The notes: a model not told the origin generated them from the sequence alone. A DNA stretch of 64,000 bases from Hyphomicrobium sp. (GCA_013141015.1 JABFRT010000036.1:62001-126000); one strand, 5' to 3'. Shown: positions 1 to 7,282, counted from the stretch's first letter. Made by a program: numbers and translations.

Positions 1-880
1 GATCTTGATCGAAGCGCAAAAGCGCGGACATGATATTTTCTATTACACGCCACAAAACTTGGCGCTTCATGGCGACAAGCTGCTGGCGCGCGGCCACACG
101 CTGACAGTAAATGACAAGTACGGCGATCACTACGCACTCTCCAATCCGCGCGTTGAGGACCTCGGGACCCGCGATTGCGTGCTGCTGCGCCAAGACCCGC
201 CGTTTGATATGGCCTACATCACCACCACGCATTTGCTGGAACGCATTCATCCGGAAACGCTGGTCGTCAATGATCCGATGCATGTGCGCAATGCGCCGGA
301 AAAACTGTTCGTGCTTGATTTTCTAGATCTGATGCCGCCGACGCTGGTCACGCGACAGCTTGACGACGTGATCGCGTTCCGTGCGCAATATAAGGATATC
401 ATCGTCAAGCCGCTGTACGGCAACGGCGGCGCAGCTGTGTTCCGCATCCGCCCGGAAGACAGCAATTTGTCGGCGCTTGTTGAGATGTTCCAGACGGTCT
501 TCCGTGAGCCATTCATGATCCAGGAATATCGCCCCGAAGTGACGGCAGGCGACAAGCGCATCATCCTTGTCGATGGCGAGATTGCGGGTGCCATCAATCG
601 CGTGCCGCAAGAGGGTGAAACGCGCTCGAACCTGCATGTTGGCGGCACAGCGGCTAAGATCGAATTGACCGCGCGCGATCGCGAAATCTGCGAACGCTTA
701 AAGCCGGAATTGAAGCAGCGCGGCCTGCTGTTCACCGGGATTGACGTGATCGGGCCCTACCTCACCGAAATCAATGTCACGTCGCCAACCGGCATCCGCC
801 AGGTCAAAGCGTTCGGCGGCAACGATATCGCCGCGATGATCTGGGACGCGATTGAAGGGAAAGTCAGCCGGGCCGCTTGA
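1..880 (+). CDS. gshB: Glutathione synthetase (5'-truncated by window edge)
   Basis: Catalyses ATP-dependent ligation of gamma-glutamylcysteine and glycine, the last step of glutathione synthesis, in the cytosol. The reading frame is open to the left edge. The TTG at 5 is an internal Leu (context [15 protein letters not shown]), so roughly 25 N-terminal residues lie outside the window. Visible family features are the N-terminal domain with the [10 protein letters not shown] stretch, the ATP-grasp region ([23 protein letters not shown]) and the C-terminal metal and substrate region ([20 protein letters not shown]). The frame is intact to a TGA at 880. In related genomes comM follows directly; here an accessory element intervenes. 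Confidence 0.93.
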   Translation, partial: ILIEAQKRGHDIFYYTPQNLALHGDKLLARGHTLTVNDKYGDHYALSNPRVEDLGTRDCVLLRQDPPFDMAYITTTHLLERIHPETLVVNDPMHVRNAPEKLFVLDFLDLMPPTLVTRQLDDVIAFRAQYKDIIVKPLYGNGGAAVFRIRPEDSNLSALVEMFQTVFREPFMIQEYRPEVTAGDKRIILVDGEIAGAINRVPQEGETRSNLHVGGTAAKIELTARDREICERLKPELKQRGLLFTGIDVIGPYLTEINVTSPTGIRQVKAFGGNDIAAMIWDAIEGKVSRAA

Positions 881-1325
881 TTTCAAACGCTGCTGGCACG
901 CGGCCGCCTAAAGATGAGCCACGCGGTATGGCGCGTGTTGAACAAAGGTCAATTCGAAGAGGCGGCGGACAGCCATTTCTTGATGACGCGGCCGGAATCT
1001 CTGACAATCGCAAACACGATTTCAAATAGGACATCGAGTGCTGCTGGGCCAACACTCACATCGCGCCGCGACCGGTAAGGTGTCTGAACATTTCTCAGCA
1101 TCGGCAGCTCACCCCGCACGCGACTACTGAACCAGCGTCATTGAACAATGCTCACCGGCCGGGCCGTCTTTCCAGACGATCTGATTAAATGTTGAGCACG
1201 GTGCACGCAAAGTTGTCCACAAAATTGTTGAATGCAGAACACTGCTTTCTCACGGAGAGGCGGGCGGCAGGCGAGCCGTCCAATACAAATAGTAGCACGC
1301 CTCGCGTTCCATATTTGTTCTTGAC
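881..1325. other. Intergenic region between gshB and the IS1595-type element; no gene seen
   Basis: About 445 bp with no ORF that looks protein-coding; the short ORFs on both strands have no recognisable composition or start signals. With 4648-4684 it makes up the original gshB-comM spacer before the element inserted. Confidence 0.5.
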
Positions 1326-1343
1326 TAAGCCACGGGATATTAT
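1315..1343 (+). promoter_or_regulatory. Possible hybrid promoter spanning the element boundary
   Basis: TTGTTC (1315-1320, in flanking chromosomal DNA) and TATTAT (1338-1343, in the inverted repeat) are 17 bp apart and lie about 40 bp upstream of the first inward gene. If used, the -35 would be captured from the target. This is weak, pattern-only evidence. Confidence 0.3.
1326..1333. repeat. Target site duplication, left copy (TAAGCCAC)
   Basis: Identical 8-mer at 4640-4647. The match extends to 11 bp (CTAAGCCACGG) because the adjacent element and target bases happen to agree. Confidence 0.75.
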
Positions 1344-1357
1344 ACTTCCCAAACCCA
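1334..1357 (+). repeat. Left terminal inverted repeat of the IS1595-type element
   Basis: Pairs with 4614-4639. The shared core is GATATTATACTT, one variable base, then CCAAACCCA. It contains TATTAT at 1338-1343, which could act as a -10 box for the inward-facing HEPN-like gene. Confidence 0.8.
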
Positions 1358-1384
1358 AGAATCGTGTATGGGGAGGTCTAGCAA

Positions 1385-2281
1385 ATGAATGAGCTAGCGC
1401 CATGCCCGTCGCAGCCATGTCAGCCGATACCAAGCGGGCTAGTGAGCCTGTGGGATATGCTGGAATTTTGTGCCAACGATTTCATTGATGTTTTGAAAAC
1501 GCTTCAAAGCGTTGAAACGTTGGTTGATCACAAGGTTGGTGGCGACCCAAATAGATTAATTCCAAATGAATCTATGGCGTTTGTTAACGAAAATCTTGGG
1601 CTGCTTAGGGCCCAGTGCAATGAGCTTGGAGCTGTAATATCTGCCGATTTTGTTGGCGACGCACTAATGGCAGTGGAGCGCGGGTCTTGCACTTGGGAGG
1701 AGTTCGCACGGCGTACAAAACTGATCTATGAAGTCTTGCGCAAGGAGCTTGGCAGATCACTCCTGTTTTCAGTGTCGTCTGACAAACTTAGTTATTTCAA
1801 TGATGCCATGTTTAAATTTGATCCAGACGCATATTTCGCGTTTGAATCATGTGGTGATGACATTGATGAGGCAGGGAAGTGCTTTGCCTTAGGCCGATAC
1901 ACTGCTTGCGTGTTTCACCTAATGCGAGTGTTGGAGCGGCCCATAATCAGCTTGGCAAAAATATTGCTCCCAGACGATCCAGTTCCCAACTGGGGTACAG
2001 TTTTGAACAAGATCGACACAGAACTAAAAAAGAAGCCTTCAGAACGATCATTCAAAGGTGATGTTCAGTTTTTCTCAGAGGTAGCCGCTGAAATGAGGTC
2101 CGTGCAGCACGCGTGGCGCAACCGCGTAATGCACATTGACCAGCTCATAACTGAGGAACGAGCAAAGTCGATATTCGATGCAACGATCGGCTTTATGAAT
2201 GCTGTTTCGAAGAAGATCGACGAGAACGGCCTGATTGATCCGAACCTTTCGCTAGATCTCGAAACGCCCCCTCAACCTTAG
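1385..2281 (+). CDS. HEPN-like protein, passenger of the IS1595-type element
   Basis: 298 residues, not assigned to a named family from sequence alone. The C-terminal third is helical and carries R245-N-R-V-M-H250, which fits the R-x4-6-H signature of HEPN ribonuclease domains. A helical stretch at about 160-190 (GKCFALGRYTACVFHLMRVLE) resembles the first helices of such domains. HEPN proteins are common as toxins and in anti-phage systems, so RNA cleavage or an RNA/nucleotide-binding role is inferred, not shown. The start is supported by GGGGAGG 8 nt upstream of ATG 1385. Base composition is clearly lower in GC than the flanking chromosome, consistent with transfer. The 3' end overlaps the convergent 60-residue gene by 89 bp. 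Confidence 0.7.
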   Translation: MNELAPCPSQPCQPIPSGLVSLWDMLEFCANDFIDVLKTLQSVETLVDHKVGGDPNRLIPNESMAFVNENLGLLRAQCNELGAVISADFVGDALMAVERGSCTWEEFARRTKLIYEVLRKELGRSLLFSVSSDKLSYFNDAMFKFDPDAYFAFESCGDDIDEAGKCFALGRYTACVFHLMRVLERPIISLAKILLPDDPVPNWGTVLNKIDTELKKKPSERSFKGDVQFFSEVAAEMRSVQHAWRNRVMHIDQLITEERAKSIFDATIGFMNAVSKKIDENGLIDPNLSLDLETPPQP

Positions 2282-2375
2282 AGGTATTTTCACTGACCCC
2301 AAGCTCTTTCGCGGCTTCCTGAAACCGTTTGAACTGCTCTTTAGGGTCTAGCTCTGGGGTTTTCTTCTTGGGCAT
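2193..2375 (-). CDS. Small conserved-type protein, 60 residues
   Basis: The encoded peptide begins MPKKKTPELDPKEQFKRF and continues with an amphipathic helix (EAAKELGVSEN...VEGAFRDLAK) before a Ser/Arg-rich tail. It resembles short orphan proteins often seen scattered in rhizobial accessory DNA, but I cannot name a function. The open frame extends upstream to 2579, but that part would be translated from DNA occupied by the neighbouring 41-residue gene and looks noncoding, so the Met at 2375 is preferred. It overlaps the 3' end of the HEPN-like gene in antisense, which might couple their expression. Confidence 0.5.
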   Translation of the reverse strand: MPKKKTPELDPKEQFKRFQEAAKELGVSENTSKVEGAFRDLAKGSDQSGRSRRSSSKQHS

Positions 2376-2554
2376 TCCGACCGATCCTATGTTCAAATCA
2401 GATCGCCTATATACCACGCAAACACGCCAGCCACCCAAGCTGATTTGCTGGATGACTGGCGCTGGTAGGCTGGCAACTGGATCAAAATTGGGAAGATCGC
2501 TGCACCCGTAAAATCTCACGCTTTGGATGCGTGAAGCTTGCGGCCGGCAACCCA

Positions 2555-2680
2555 TCACAGCCCAAATATCAGGTAGCAAACGGCCATAACGGCTAGGAAC
2601 ACGAAGAATGCCCCAAGCGAGTTACGCCAGTTTGGGGGATCGCCGCCGTAGTCAGGGGATTTTTCGTAGCCTGATGGCAT
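2555..2680 (-). CDS. 41-residue single-pass membrane peptide
   Basis: The frame reads MPSGYEKSPDYGGDPPNW, then RNSLGAFFVFLAVMAVCYL and IFGL. The N-terminus is short and hydrophilic and is followed by one strongly hydrophobic segment (about residues 20-41), so it is probably an inner-membrane peptide. Its ATG (2680-2678) overlaps the TGA of the ribbon-helix-helix gene as TGATG, the usual arrangement for translational coupling. Function unknown. A small membrane peptide coupled to a DNA-binding regulator recalls toxin-antitoxin layouts, but the order and family are not diagnostic. Confidence 0.6.
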   Translation of the reverse strand: MPSGYEKSPDYGGDPPNWRNSLGAFFVFLAVMAVCYLIFGL

Positions 2681-2865
2681 CAGTCGTCGTCTTCCTTGGC
2701 GTGGCGCAATTCAATGACTTTATCTGCGGCTAACCGCTTCAAGTGATCAAGTAATAAGGCACGGGCAACATCAGCGCGGTTCGTCCCGTAAACGCTGCCA
2801 ATCAGATCGTCGATCATTGATAGTGCAGCGGCTGGTAGTCTGAGTGTGAGAACTTCTTTTGCCAT
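2680..2865 (-). CDS. Ribbon-helix-helix (CopG/Arc-like) DNA-binding protein
   Basis: 61 residues. Residues 4-10 (EVLTLRL) fit the N-terminal beta ribbon, about 12-27 helix A, and about 28-48 (TNRADVARALLLDHLKRLAA) helix B. The tail is acidic (KEDDD). Such proteins act as dimeric repressors, often autoregulating small operons. Directly upstream (2870-2898) are three copies of a 7-bp box, a plausible operator. It is followed by the 41-residue membrane peptide with a TGATG overlap, so the two form a micro-operon. Confidence 0.75.
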   Translation of the reverse strand: MAKEVLTLRLPAAALSMIDDLIGSVYGTNRADVARALLLDHLKRLAADKVIELRHAKEDDD

Positions 2866-2869
2866 GGAC

Positions 2870-2898
2870 AGACTCTAATTAGACTCTTGTCAGAGTCT
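2870..2898. promoter_or_regulatory. Triple 7-bp box, candidate operator of the RHH regulator
   Basis: AGACTCT at 2870-2876, AGACTCT again at 2881-2887 (direct, 11-bp period) and AGAGTCT at 2892-2898 (inverted, 4-bp spacer, again an 11-bp step). The boxes begin 5 bp upstream of the regulator's start codon. Spacing of about one helical turn is what cooperative ribbon-helix-helix dimers typically bind. Confidence 0.6.
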
Positions 2899-2920
2899 GC
2901 AAATCAGAGCATCTATTGCA

Positions 2921-2952
2921 ATAGAAAAGCCGCCACCCTTTCGGATGGCGGC
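2921..2952 (-). terminator. Rho-independent terminator of the 39-residue gene
   Basis: The stem is GCCGCCACCC (2929-2938) with GGATGGCGGC (2943-2952), one mismatch, loop TTTC. On the minus strand it is followed by TTTTCTATTG. It lies between the 39-residue gene and the RHH promoter, insulating them. Confidence 0.65.
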
Positions 2953-2978
2953 CCAAGTCAGACAAGCTCCTCGCGGGA

Positions 2979-3098
2979 TTACTTGTCCTTCTTAATGGTC
3001 TCGATCACCGTCGTTGTAGGACGGGAAATCGCGACCTTGACCGGAACGAACTGGCCAGTAATGGCGCTGCGTCCGATCTTCATCGTCGACTTAGCCAT
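2979..3098 (-). CDS. 39-residue basic peptide, conserved-type
   Basis: The frame reads MAKSTMKIGRSAITGQFVPV, then KVAISRPTTTVIETIKKDK and TAA. AAAGGAG lies 7 nt upstream of the ATG and a terminator lies 27 bp beyond the stop, so this is a complete transcription unit despite its size. It resembles short proteins with a GRSAxTGxFV...RPxTTVxETIKK pattern found in many alphaproteobacterial genomes and phages. I know no function for them. Confidence 0.65.
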   Translation of the reverse strand: MAKSTMKIGRSAITGQFVPVKVAISRPTTTVIETIKKDK

Positions 3099-3317
3099 GG
3101 GAATACTCCTTTTGGCTTTCGAGCAGATGAGCCGCCCTCTCCGAAACAACATCACGCTGCCTCGCCCGTACCAAGGGCGTGCGTGGTTCAGAGTGCGACC
3201 GGCGCAAGATGGGGCGATTCGGTTAACAACACCAAGACCGAATTTAAGCCCGGCGCTGCCAGTACCCCTTCCGCTGCTTCGAAACCCTGATAGTCTGAAT
3301 ACAGACGGGGGTGGGTC

Positions 3318-3578
3318 ATGCGTATCGCGTTTGCAGTGGTGGCATTGTTTTTATTCGCTGCGCCGGTATCGGCTCAGTTTTGTAGCGGGTGTGGATGCCG
3401 TGGCGGTCCCGGATGGCGTCACAATGACAGCGGCAAGTGCATGGCCCATGCGGAATGGATGGGGCGTTGCGGAAACCCGCCGACAACCAAATGCACTTGC
3501 GAACATAGTTCCTGCCGGTACGTGCCGGTTGTCGTGCATGATAAGCCCGCGCAAATGAAAATAACGCCGCTCAAGTAG
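3318..3578 (+). CDS. Small secreted cysteine-rich protein
   Basis: 86 residues. Residues 1-19 form a signal peptide (basic start, FAVVALFLFAAPVS, AQ cleavage site). The mature part has eight cysteines, including CSGCGC and KCTC, and a GGPGWR motif, suggesting a disulfide-bonded periplasmic or secreted protein. Function unknown. The stop codon lies in the loop of a perfect hairpin that probably terminates transcription. It is carried inside the IS1595-type element. Confidence 0.6.
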   Translation: MRIAFAVVALFLFAAPVSAQFCSGCGCRGGPGWRHNDSGKCMAHAEWMGRCGNPPTTKCTCEHSSCRYVPVVVHDKPAQMKITPLK

Positions 3579-3592
3579 AGCGGCGCTTTCGT
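3565..3592 (+). terminator. Terminator overlapping the stop codon of the Cys-rich gene
   Basis: CGCCGCTC (3565-3572) and GAGCGGCG (3578-3585) form a perfect 8-bp stem with loop AAGTA, followed by a T-rich tail (CTTTCGTTTC). The TAG at 3576-3578 lies partly in the loop. Confidence 0.6.
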
Positions 3593-3619
3593 TTCTTCTG
3601 ACGTTCCTCAACCGCTGGA

Positions 3620-4576
3620 TCAGGCCCTATCAGTCGTTCGATAGGTCAACCGCTTGCCTTGTGCACCCTTGATCATCTTAGCGGCGCGTTCTTCGTCTGA
3701 GACGCCAAGGCGGACCCGGTTGTTATACCGGAAGTCAAATTCCGCCAGATAGCGGTGCAGGTGCTTTTCCTTGCAGTGCTGGTAGGTGCCGCGCATCCCG
3801 CGCTTGAACAGTGAGAAATAGCCTTCGACGGTGTTGGTGTGGACGGTCTTGGTCGGCTCATAGCGGACGTATTCAGCAATCGAGTGGTCAACCCGGTCAT
3901 GTCCTGCGAAGTGGCCAAGCTGCTTTTTGTAGAGCATGGCGCTGTCGGTCATGATGAAGGTTTCCTTGCGAATGTTCTGGTTCACAAGGGGGATGACTTC
4001 ACCAACGGTGCTGCCTGCTACATGGAAGCTGCGAACACCGCCGTCGCGCTGAACCAGCGAGACAATGACGTTCTTGTGCTGTGAGTTTCTGAAACCCTTG
4101 CCGTCTGCGCGGCCCTTAGGGTGGGTTGAAGCGCGGCCAAAGATGGTTTCGTCAACTTCGACGGTCTGGCCTTCGCCGCCCATCGGGGGAACCAGCGAGC
4201 CGGTGCGCATGGCTTCACGAATGCGGTGCCCCATGAACCAAGCGGTCTTGAGGGTCACGCCCAAGGTGCGGTGGAGCTGGTTGGCGCTGATGCCCTTCTT
4301 GCTGCCCGCGATCAAATAGAAGGCCTGGAGCCACAGATAGAGCGGTACGTGGCTTGAAGCAAAAATGGTCCCGACAGTGACGCGGAACTGCTTCCGGCAG
4401 GCGTAGCACTTGTAGAGGCCGAAACGGGTGGCGTTGCCCTTCATCTTGGACACGCGCTCTTTTTCGAAGCAGTGGGGGCACTGTGCACCATGTGGCCAAA
4501 TATGTTGCTCAACCCACTTGTAAGCGGCAGCTTCGTTCTGTAAATGTTCTTGGGAAATGAGGCTAAGATGGGCCAT
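3620..4576 (-). CDS. IS1595-family transposase
   Basis: 318 residues, intact. An N-terminal C2C2 zinc ribbon (CPHC...CYAC, about residues 35-62) is followed by the helix-turn-helix-like region (GISANQLHRTLGVTLKTAW) and the ISXO2-type catalytic domain with DETIFGR, an internal MTDSA, and HTNTVEGYFSLFKRGMRGTY near the end. It mobilises the surrounding 1334-4639 element. The start ATG lies within the stem of a hairpin whose loop holds the ribosome binding site (4574-4600), suggesting translational throttling. Confidence 0.95.
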   Translation of the reverse strand: MAHLSLISQEHLQNEAAAYKWVEQHIWPHGAQCPHCFEKERVSKMKGNATRFGLYKCYACRKQFRVTVGTIFASSHVPLYLWLQAFYLIAGSKKGISANQLHRTLGVTLKTAWFMGHRIREAMRTGSLVPPMGGEGQTVEVDETIFGRASTHPKGRADGKGFRNSQHKNVIVSLVQRDGGVRSFHVAGSTVGEVIPLVNQNIRKETFIMTDSAMLYKKQLGHFAGHDRVDHSIAEYVRYEPTKTVHTNTVEGYFSLFKRGMRGTYQHCKEKHLHRYLAEFDFRYNNRVRLGVSDEERAAKMIKGAQGKRLTYRTTDRA

Positions 4577-4600
4577 TGGAATCTCCTAATGATTCCAATG
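4574..4600 (-). promoter_or_regulatory. Hairpin sequestering the transposase start codon and ribosome binding site
   Basis: CATTGGAATC (4574-4583) and GATTCCAATG (4591-4600) are perfect 10-bp inverted repeats. On the transposase mRNA the 7-nt loop (ATTAGGA) plus the first stem base supplies AGGAG, and the start AUG is at the base of the 3' arm. Folding would hide the start, as seen for other IS elements that limit transposase translation. Confidence 0.6.
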
Positions 4601-4613
4601 TAGTGCAATCGGG

Positions 4614-4639
4614 TGGGTTTGGCAAGTATAATATCACCC
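4614..4639 (-). repeat. Right terminal inverted repeat of the IS1595-type element
   Basis: Reverse complement matches 1334-1357 (22-bp core, one mismatch). It also contains a TATTATACT block that could serve as a -10 for the transposase. Confidence 0.8.
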
Positions 4640-4647
4640 TAAGCCAC
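4640..4647. repeat. Target site duplication, right copy (TAAGCCAC)
   Basis: Direct repeat of 1326-1333. It ends 37 bp upstream of the comM start codon. Confidence 0.75.
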
Positions 4648-4684
4648 GGCTCCGAAATAGCCTCCACGCAGTTGGAGGGGCGTC

Positions 4685-6214
4685 ATGTACGGGCAGATTT
4701 CCACGTTAGCGTTCGTTGGGGTCGAGGCCCGGCTGGTCGAAGTCCAGGTCCGCATTACGCCCGGTCAGGCGGTGTTCGCCATCGTCGGCCTGCCCGATAA
4801 GGCGGTTGCTGAAAGCCGCGAACGGGTCCGCAACGCTCTGCATGCCGTGGGTCTCGGCCTGCCCTACAAGCACATCACCGTCAATCTGGCCCCGGCCGAT
4901 CTGCCCAAAGAGGGCAGTCATTTTGACTTGGCGATAGCACTTGCGATGATGTCGGCGATGGAGGCGATTGCACCTGATGCCATTGCCGGGTTTGCAGCCA
5001 TCGGAGAGCTGGCGTTGGATGGTGCCATCCGCGCGGTGCCCGGCGCATTGCCAGCCGCCATTGGCGCAAACGCGGCAGGCAAAGGGCTGATCTGCCCGGA
5101 AGCAGGCGGGCCCGAAGCCGCGTGGGCCGGTGAGCACATCGATATCCTGGCCGCGCCCCATCTGCTGTCGCTGGTCAATCACTTCAAGGGTCTTCAAACT
5201 CTGTCGCGGCCAAAGCCGAACATCGCGGCACCAACCGGCTTGCTGCCGGATCTGCGCGACATCAAAGGCCAGGAGACGGCCAAGCGGGTTTTGGAGATCG
5301 CAGCCGCCGGTGGCCATAACCTGCTGATGGTCGGCCCGCCGGGGTCCGGCAAATCGATGCTTGCCGCGCGGCTGCCGTCGATCCTGCCGCCGCTGGCGCC
5401 GGAAGAAATTCTCGAAGTCTCGATGGTGCATTCGCTGGCCGGCGAATTGATGGGCGGCAAGCTGACTGTCGAGCGCCCGTTCCGCGCGCCGCATCATTCG
5501 GCCAGCATGGCGGCGCTGGTCGGCGGTGGATCGCGGCCACGGCCGGGTGAAGTGTCGCTCGCTCATCTTGGTGTGCTGTTTCTTGACGAGCTGCCGGAGT
5601 TCCAGCCGAACGTGCTCGACGCGTTGCGTCAGCCGCTGGAAAGTGGCGAAATGATTATCGCGCGCGCGCAGCATCGCATTTCGTATCCGTCGCGCATTCA
5701 GCTGGTCGCCGCCATGAATCCGTGCAAGTGCGGAGGGTCCTCGCCCGGCCAATCGTGCCGCCGCGGCCCGCGCTGTGCCGACGATTATCAAGCGCGCGTC
5801 TCAGGTCCGCTGCTCGACCGGATCGACCTGCAGATCGAAGTGCCGGCTGTGTCCGCCGCTGATCTGGTGTTGGCGCCGCCGCGCGAAGGCAGCGCCGAGG
5901 TTCGCGCCCGGGTAATCGCTGCACGGGACCGCCAGCGCGCCCGCTTCTTGAACCTCGGTGTCAAAGGTGTCCGCACCAATGCCGAGGTGTCCGGTCAATT
6001 GCTTGAGCAGACCGCCATGCCGGATGATGCGGGCATCGCGCTGCTGCGGCAGGCGGCGGAAGCTCTATCGCTGTCGGCGCGCGGGTTCCATCGCACGCTG
6101 AAAGTCGCGCGCACGCTTGCCGATCTCGACGGGCTCGATCAGGTCGGGCGCATCCACATCGCTGAGGCTCTCAGTTACCGCGCCGAAACGCTGCGCCAGA
6201 GCCGTGCGGCGTAG
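4685..6214 (+). CDS. comM: YifB/ComM-family Mg-chelatase-like AAA+ ATPase
   Basis: 509 residues, the usual family length. An N-terminal Lon-protease-like domain (GLPDKAVAESRERVRNAL, about 35-55) precedes a Mg-chelatase-type AAA+ module with Walker A GPPGSGKS (about 216-223), Walker B (VLFLDELPEF) and a C-terminal Mg_chelatase_C domain. ComM is a hexameric helicase that promotes branch migration during natural transformation. GGAGG precedes the ATG. The IS1595-type element ends only about 45 bp upstream, so comM's native promoter may have been displaced. Confidence 0.95.
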   Translation: MYGQISTLAFVGVEARLVEVQVRITPGQAVFAIVGLPDKAVAESRERVRNALHAVGLGLPYKHITVNLAPADLPKEGSHFDLAIALAMMSAMEAIAPDAIAGFAAIGELALDGAIRAVPGALPAAIGANAAGKGLICPEAGGPEAAWAGEHIDILAAPHLLSLVNHFKGLQTLSRPKPNIAAPTGLLPDLRDIKGQETAKRVLEIAAAGGHNLLMVGPPGSGKSMLAARLPSILPPLAPEEILEVSMVHSLAGELMGGKLTVERPFRAPHHSASMAALVGGGSRPRPGEVSLAHLGVLFLDELPEFQPNVLDALRQPLESGEMIIARAQHRISYPSRIQLVAAMNPCKCGGSSPGQSCRRGPRCADDYQARVSGPLLDRIDLQIEVPAVSAADLVLAPPREGSAEVRARVIAARDRQRARFLNLGVKGVRTNAEVSGQLLEQTAMPDDAGIALLRQAAEALSLSARGFHRTLKVARTLADLDGLDQVGRIHIAEALSYRAETLRQSRAA

Positions 6215-6242
6215 CCGCGTCACTTCTCGCTGACAAAAAGAA

Positions 6243-6268
6243 AAGGCCGGAGTTTCCTCCGGCCTTCT
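6243..6268. terminator. Bidirectional terminator between comM and folD
   Basis: AAGGCCGGAG (6243-6252) and CTCCGGCCTT (6257-6266) form a 10-bp stem with loop TTTC, flanked by A and T tracts. It serves comM on plus and could serve folD on minus. Confidence 0.7.
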
Positions 6269-6362
6269 TAACCCGCACAGACTGCCTACCAGAGCCCGCG
6301 CGCATCACATAAGCGCTCCTCGCTCGATTTGGCCGCATCATTCAAAACAGCCAAGTAAGCGC

Positions 6363-7250
6363 TTACGCAAATACCGATTTCGCACCAATCTGCATCGCCG
6401 CCGCCTGGGCTGCATTCCGCAACAGGCAAGCGATGGTCATGGGGCCGACGCCACCCGGCACCGGCGTAATCGCACCGGCCACCTTGGCGCACTCGTCATA
6501 AGCCACGTCGCCGACGAGCTTGGTCTTGCCGTTCTCGGACGGTACGCGGTTGATACCGACGTCGATGACAATGGCGCCCGGACGGATCCAGCTGCCTTTG
6601 ACCATCTCCGGGATACCGACTGCGGCGATCACGAGATCAGCGCATTTCACAATATCCTCGATGTTCTTGGTGCGCGAGTGCGCGATTGTCACTGTGCAGT
6701 TCTCACGCAGCAGCAAGGCCGCCACCGGCTTGCCGACAATGTTGGACCGGCCAATTACAACGGCGTCCATTCCACTCAGGTTCGGCTTTACCGACTTGGC
6801 CAGGATAATCGAACCCGTTGGCGTGCACGGCACCAGCGCGCGTTCGCCAACCCACAGACGGCCGACGTTGACCGGGTGGAAGCCATCGACGTCCTTATCC
6901 GGGTGGATCGAGTTCAGCACTTTTTCCGAATTGATGTGCTTGGGCAGCGGCAACTGCACCAGGATGCCGTGGCAGGCCGCATCGTTGTTCAACTTGTTGA
7001 CGAGCGCCAGTACGTCGGCTTCGCTGGTCTCTGCTGGAAGCTTATATTCCCACGATTTCATGCCGACTTCGACGGTCTGCTGCGCCTTGTTCTTGACGTA
7101 GACTTTGCTGGCCGGGTCTTCGCCGACGAGCACAACGGCGAGGCCGGGCTTGACGCCATGTTCGGCGATCAGGCGGGCCACTTCTTTGGCCACCTCAGCG
7201 CGCACGTCGCCCGCGATTTTCTTGCCGTCGATGATCTGCGCTTCAGCCAT
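6363..7250 (-). CDS. folD: Bifunctional methylene-THF dehydrogenase / methenyl-THF cyclohydrolase
   Basis: Interconverts 5,10-methylene-, methenyl- and 10-formyl-tetrahydrofolate using NADP. Motifs seen are [22 protein letters not shown], the Rossmann [11 protein letters not shown] and the C-terminal [10 protein letters not shown]. The start is set at ATG 7250 ([13 protein letters not shown]) because GGAGGAG lies 8 nt upstream; the upstream in-frame TTG at 7268 overlaps that Shine-Dalgarno. Length 295 residues, normal. Confidence 0.96.
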   Translation of the reverse strand: MAEAQIIDGKKIAGDVRAEVAKEVARLIAEHGVKPGLAVVLVGEDPASKVYVKNKAQQTVEVGMKSWEYKLPAETSEADVLALVNKLNNDAACHGILVQLPLPKHINSEKVLNSIHPDKDVDGFHPVNVGRLWVGERALVPCTPTGSIILAKSVKPNLSGMDAVVIGRSNIVGKPVAALLLRENCTVTIAHSRTKNIEDIVKCADLVIAAVGIPEMVKGSWIRPGAIVIDVGINRVPSENGKTKLVGDVAYDECAKVAGAITPVPGGVGPMTIACLLRNAAQAAAMQIGAKSVFA

Positions 7251-7282
7251 ACCCGTCACTCCTCCCAAGACTTGTTTGTTTT

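Larger units (their letters stand above)
1334..4639. mobile_element. IS1595-type element carrying six passenger genes
   Basis: The left end (1334 on, GGGATATTATACTTCCCAAA...) and the right end (reading inward from 4639 on the minus strand, GGGTGATATTATACTTGCCA...) form an inverted repeat. The core at 1336-1357 matches 4614-4635 in reverse complement over 22 bp with one mismatch. The 8 bp TAAGCCAC flank both ends (1326-1333 and 4640-4647), as expected for the 8-bp target duplication of the IS1595 family. Inside are an IS1595/ISXO2-type transposase next to the right end and six other genes. Passenger genes are known for this family. The exact ends could be off by a few bases because the left repeat lacks the TG present in the right one. 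Confidence 0.82.

Noticed and set aside
2887-3558. 223-residue plus-strand frame
   Set aside because: Runs through the 39-residue gene, its terminator and the Cys-rich gene in other frames; composition is implausible and no ribosome binding site is seen.
4706-5791. 361-residue minus-strand frame inside comM
   Set aside because: Arg/Gln/His-rich shadow of an intact comM.
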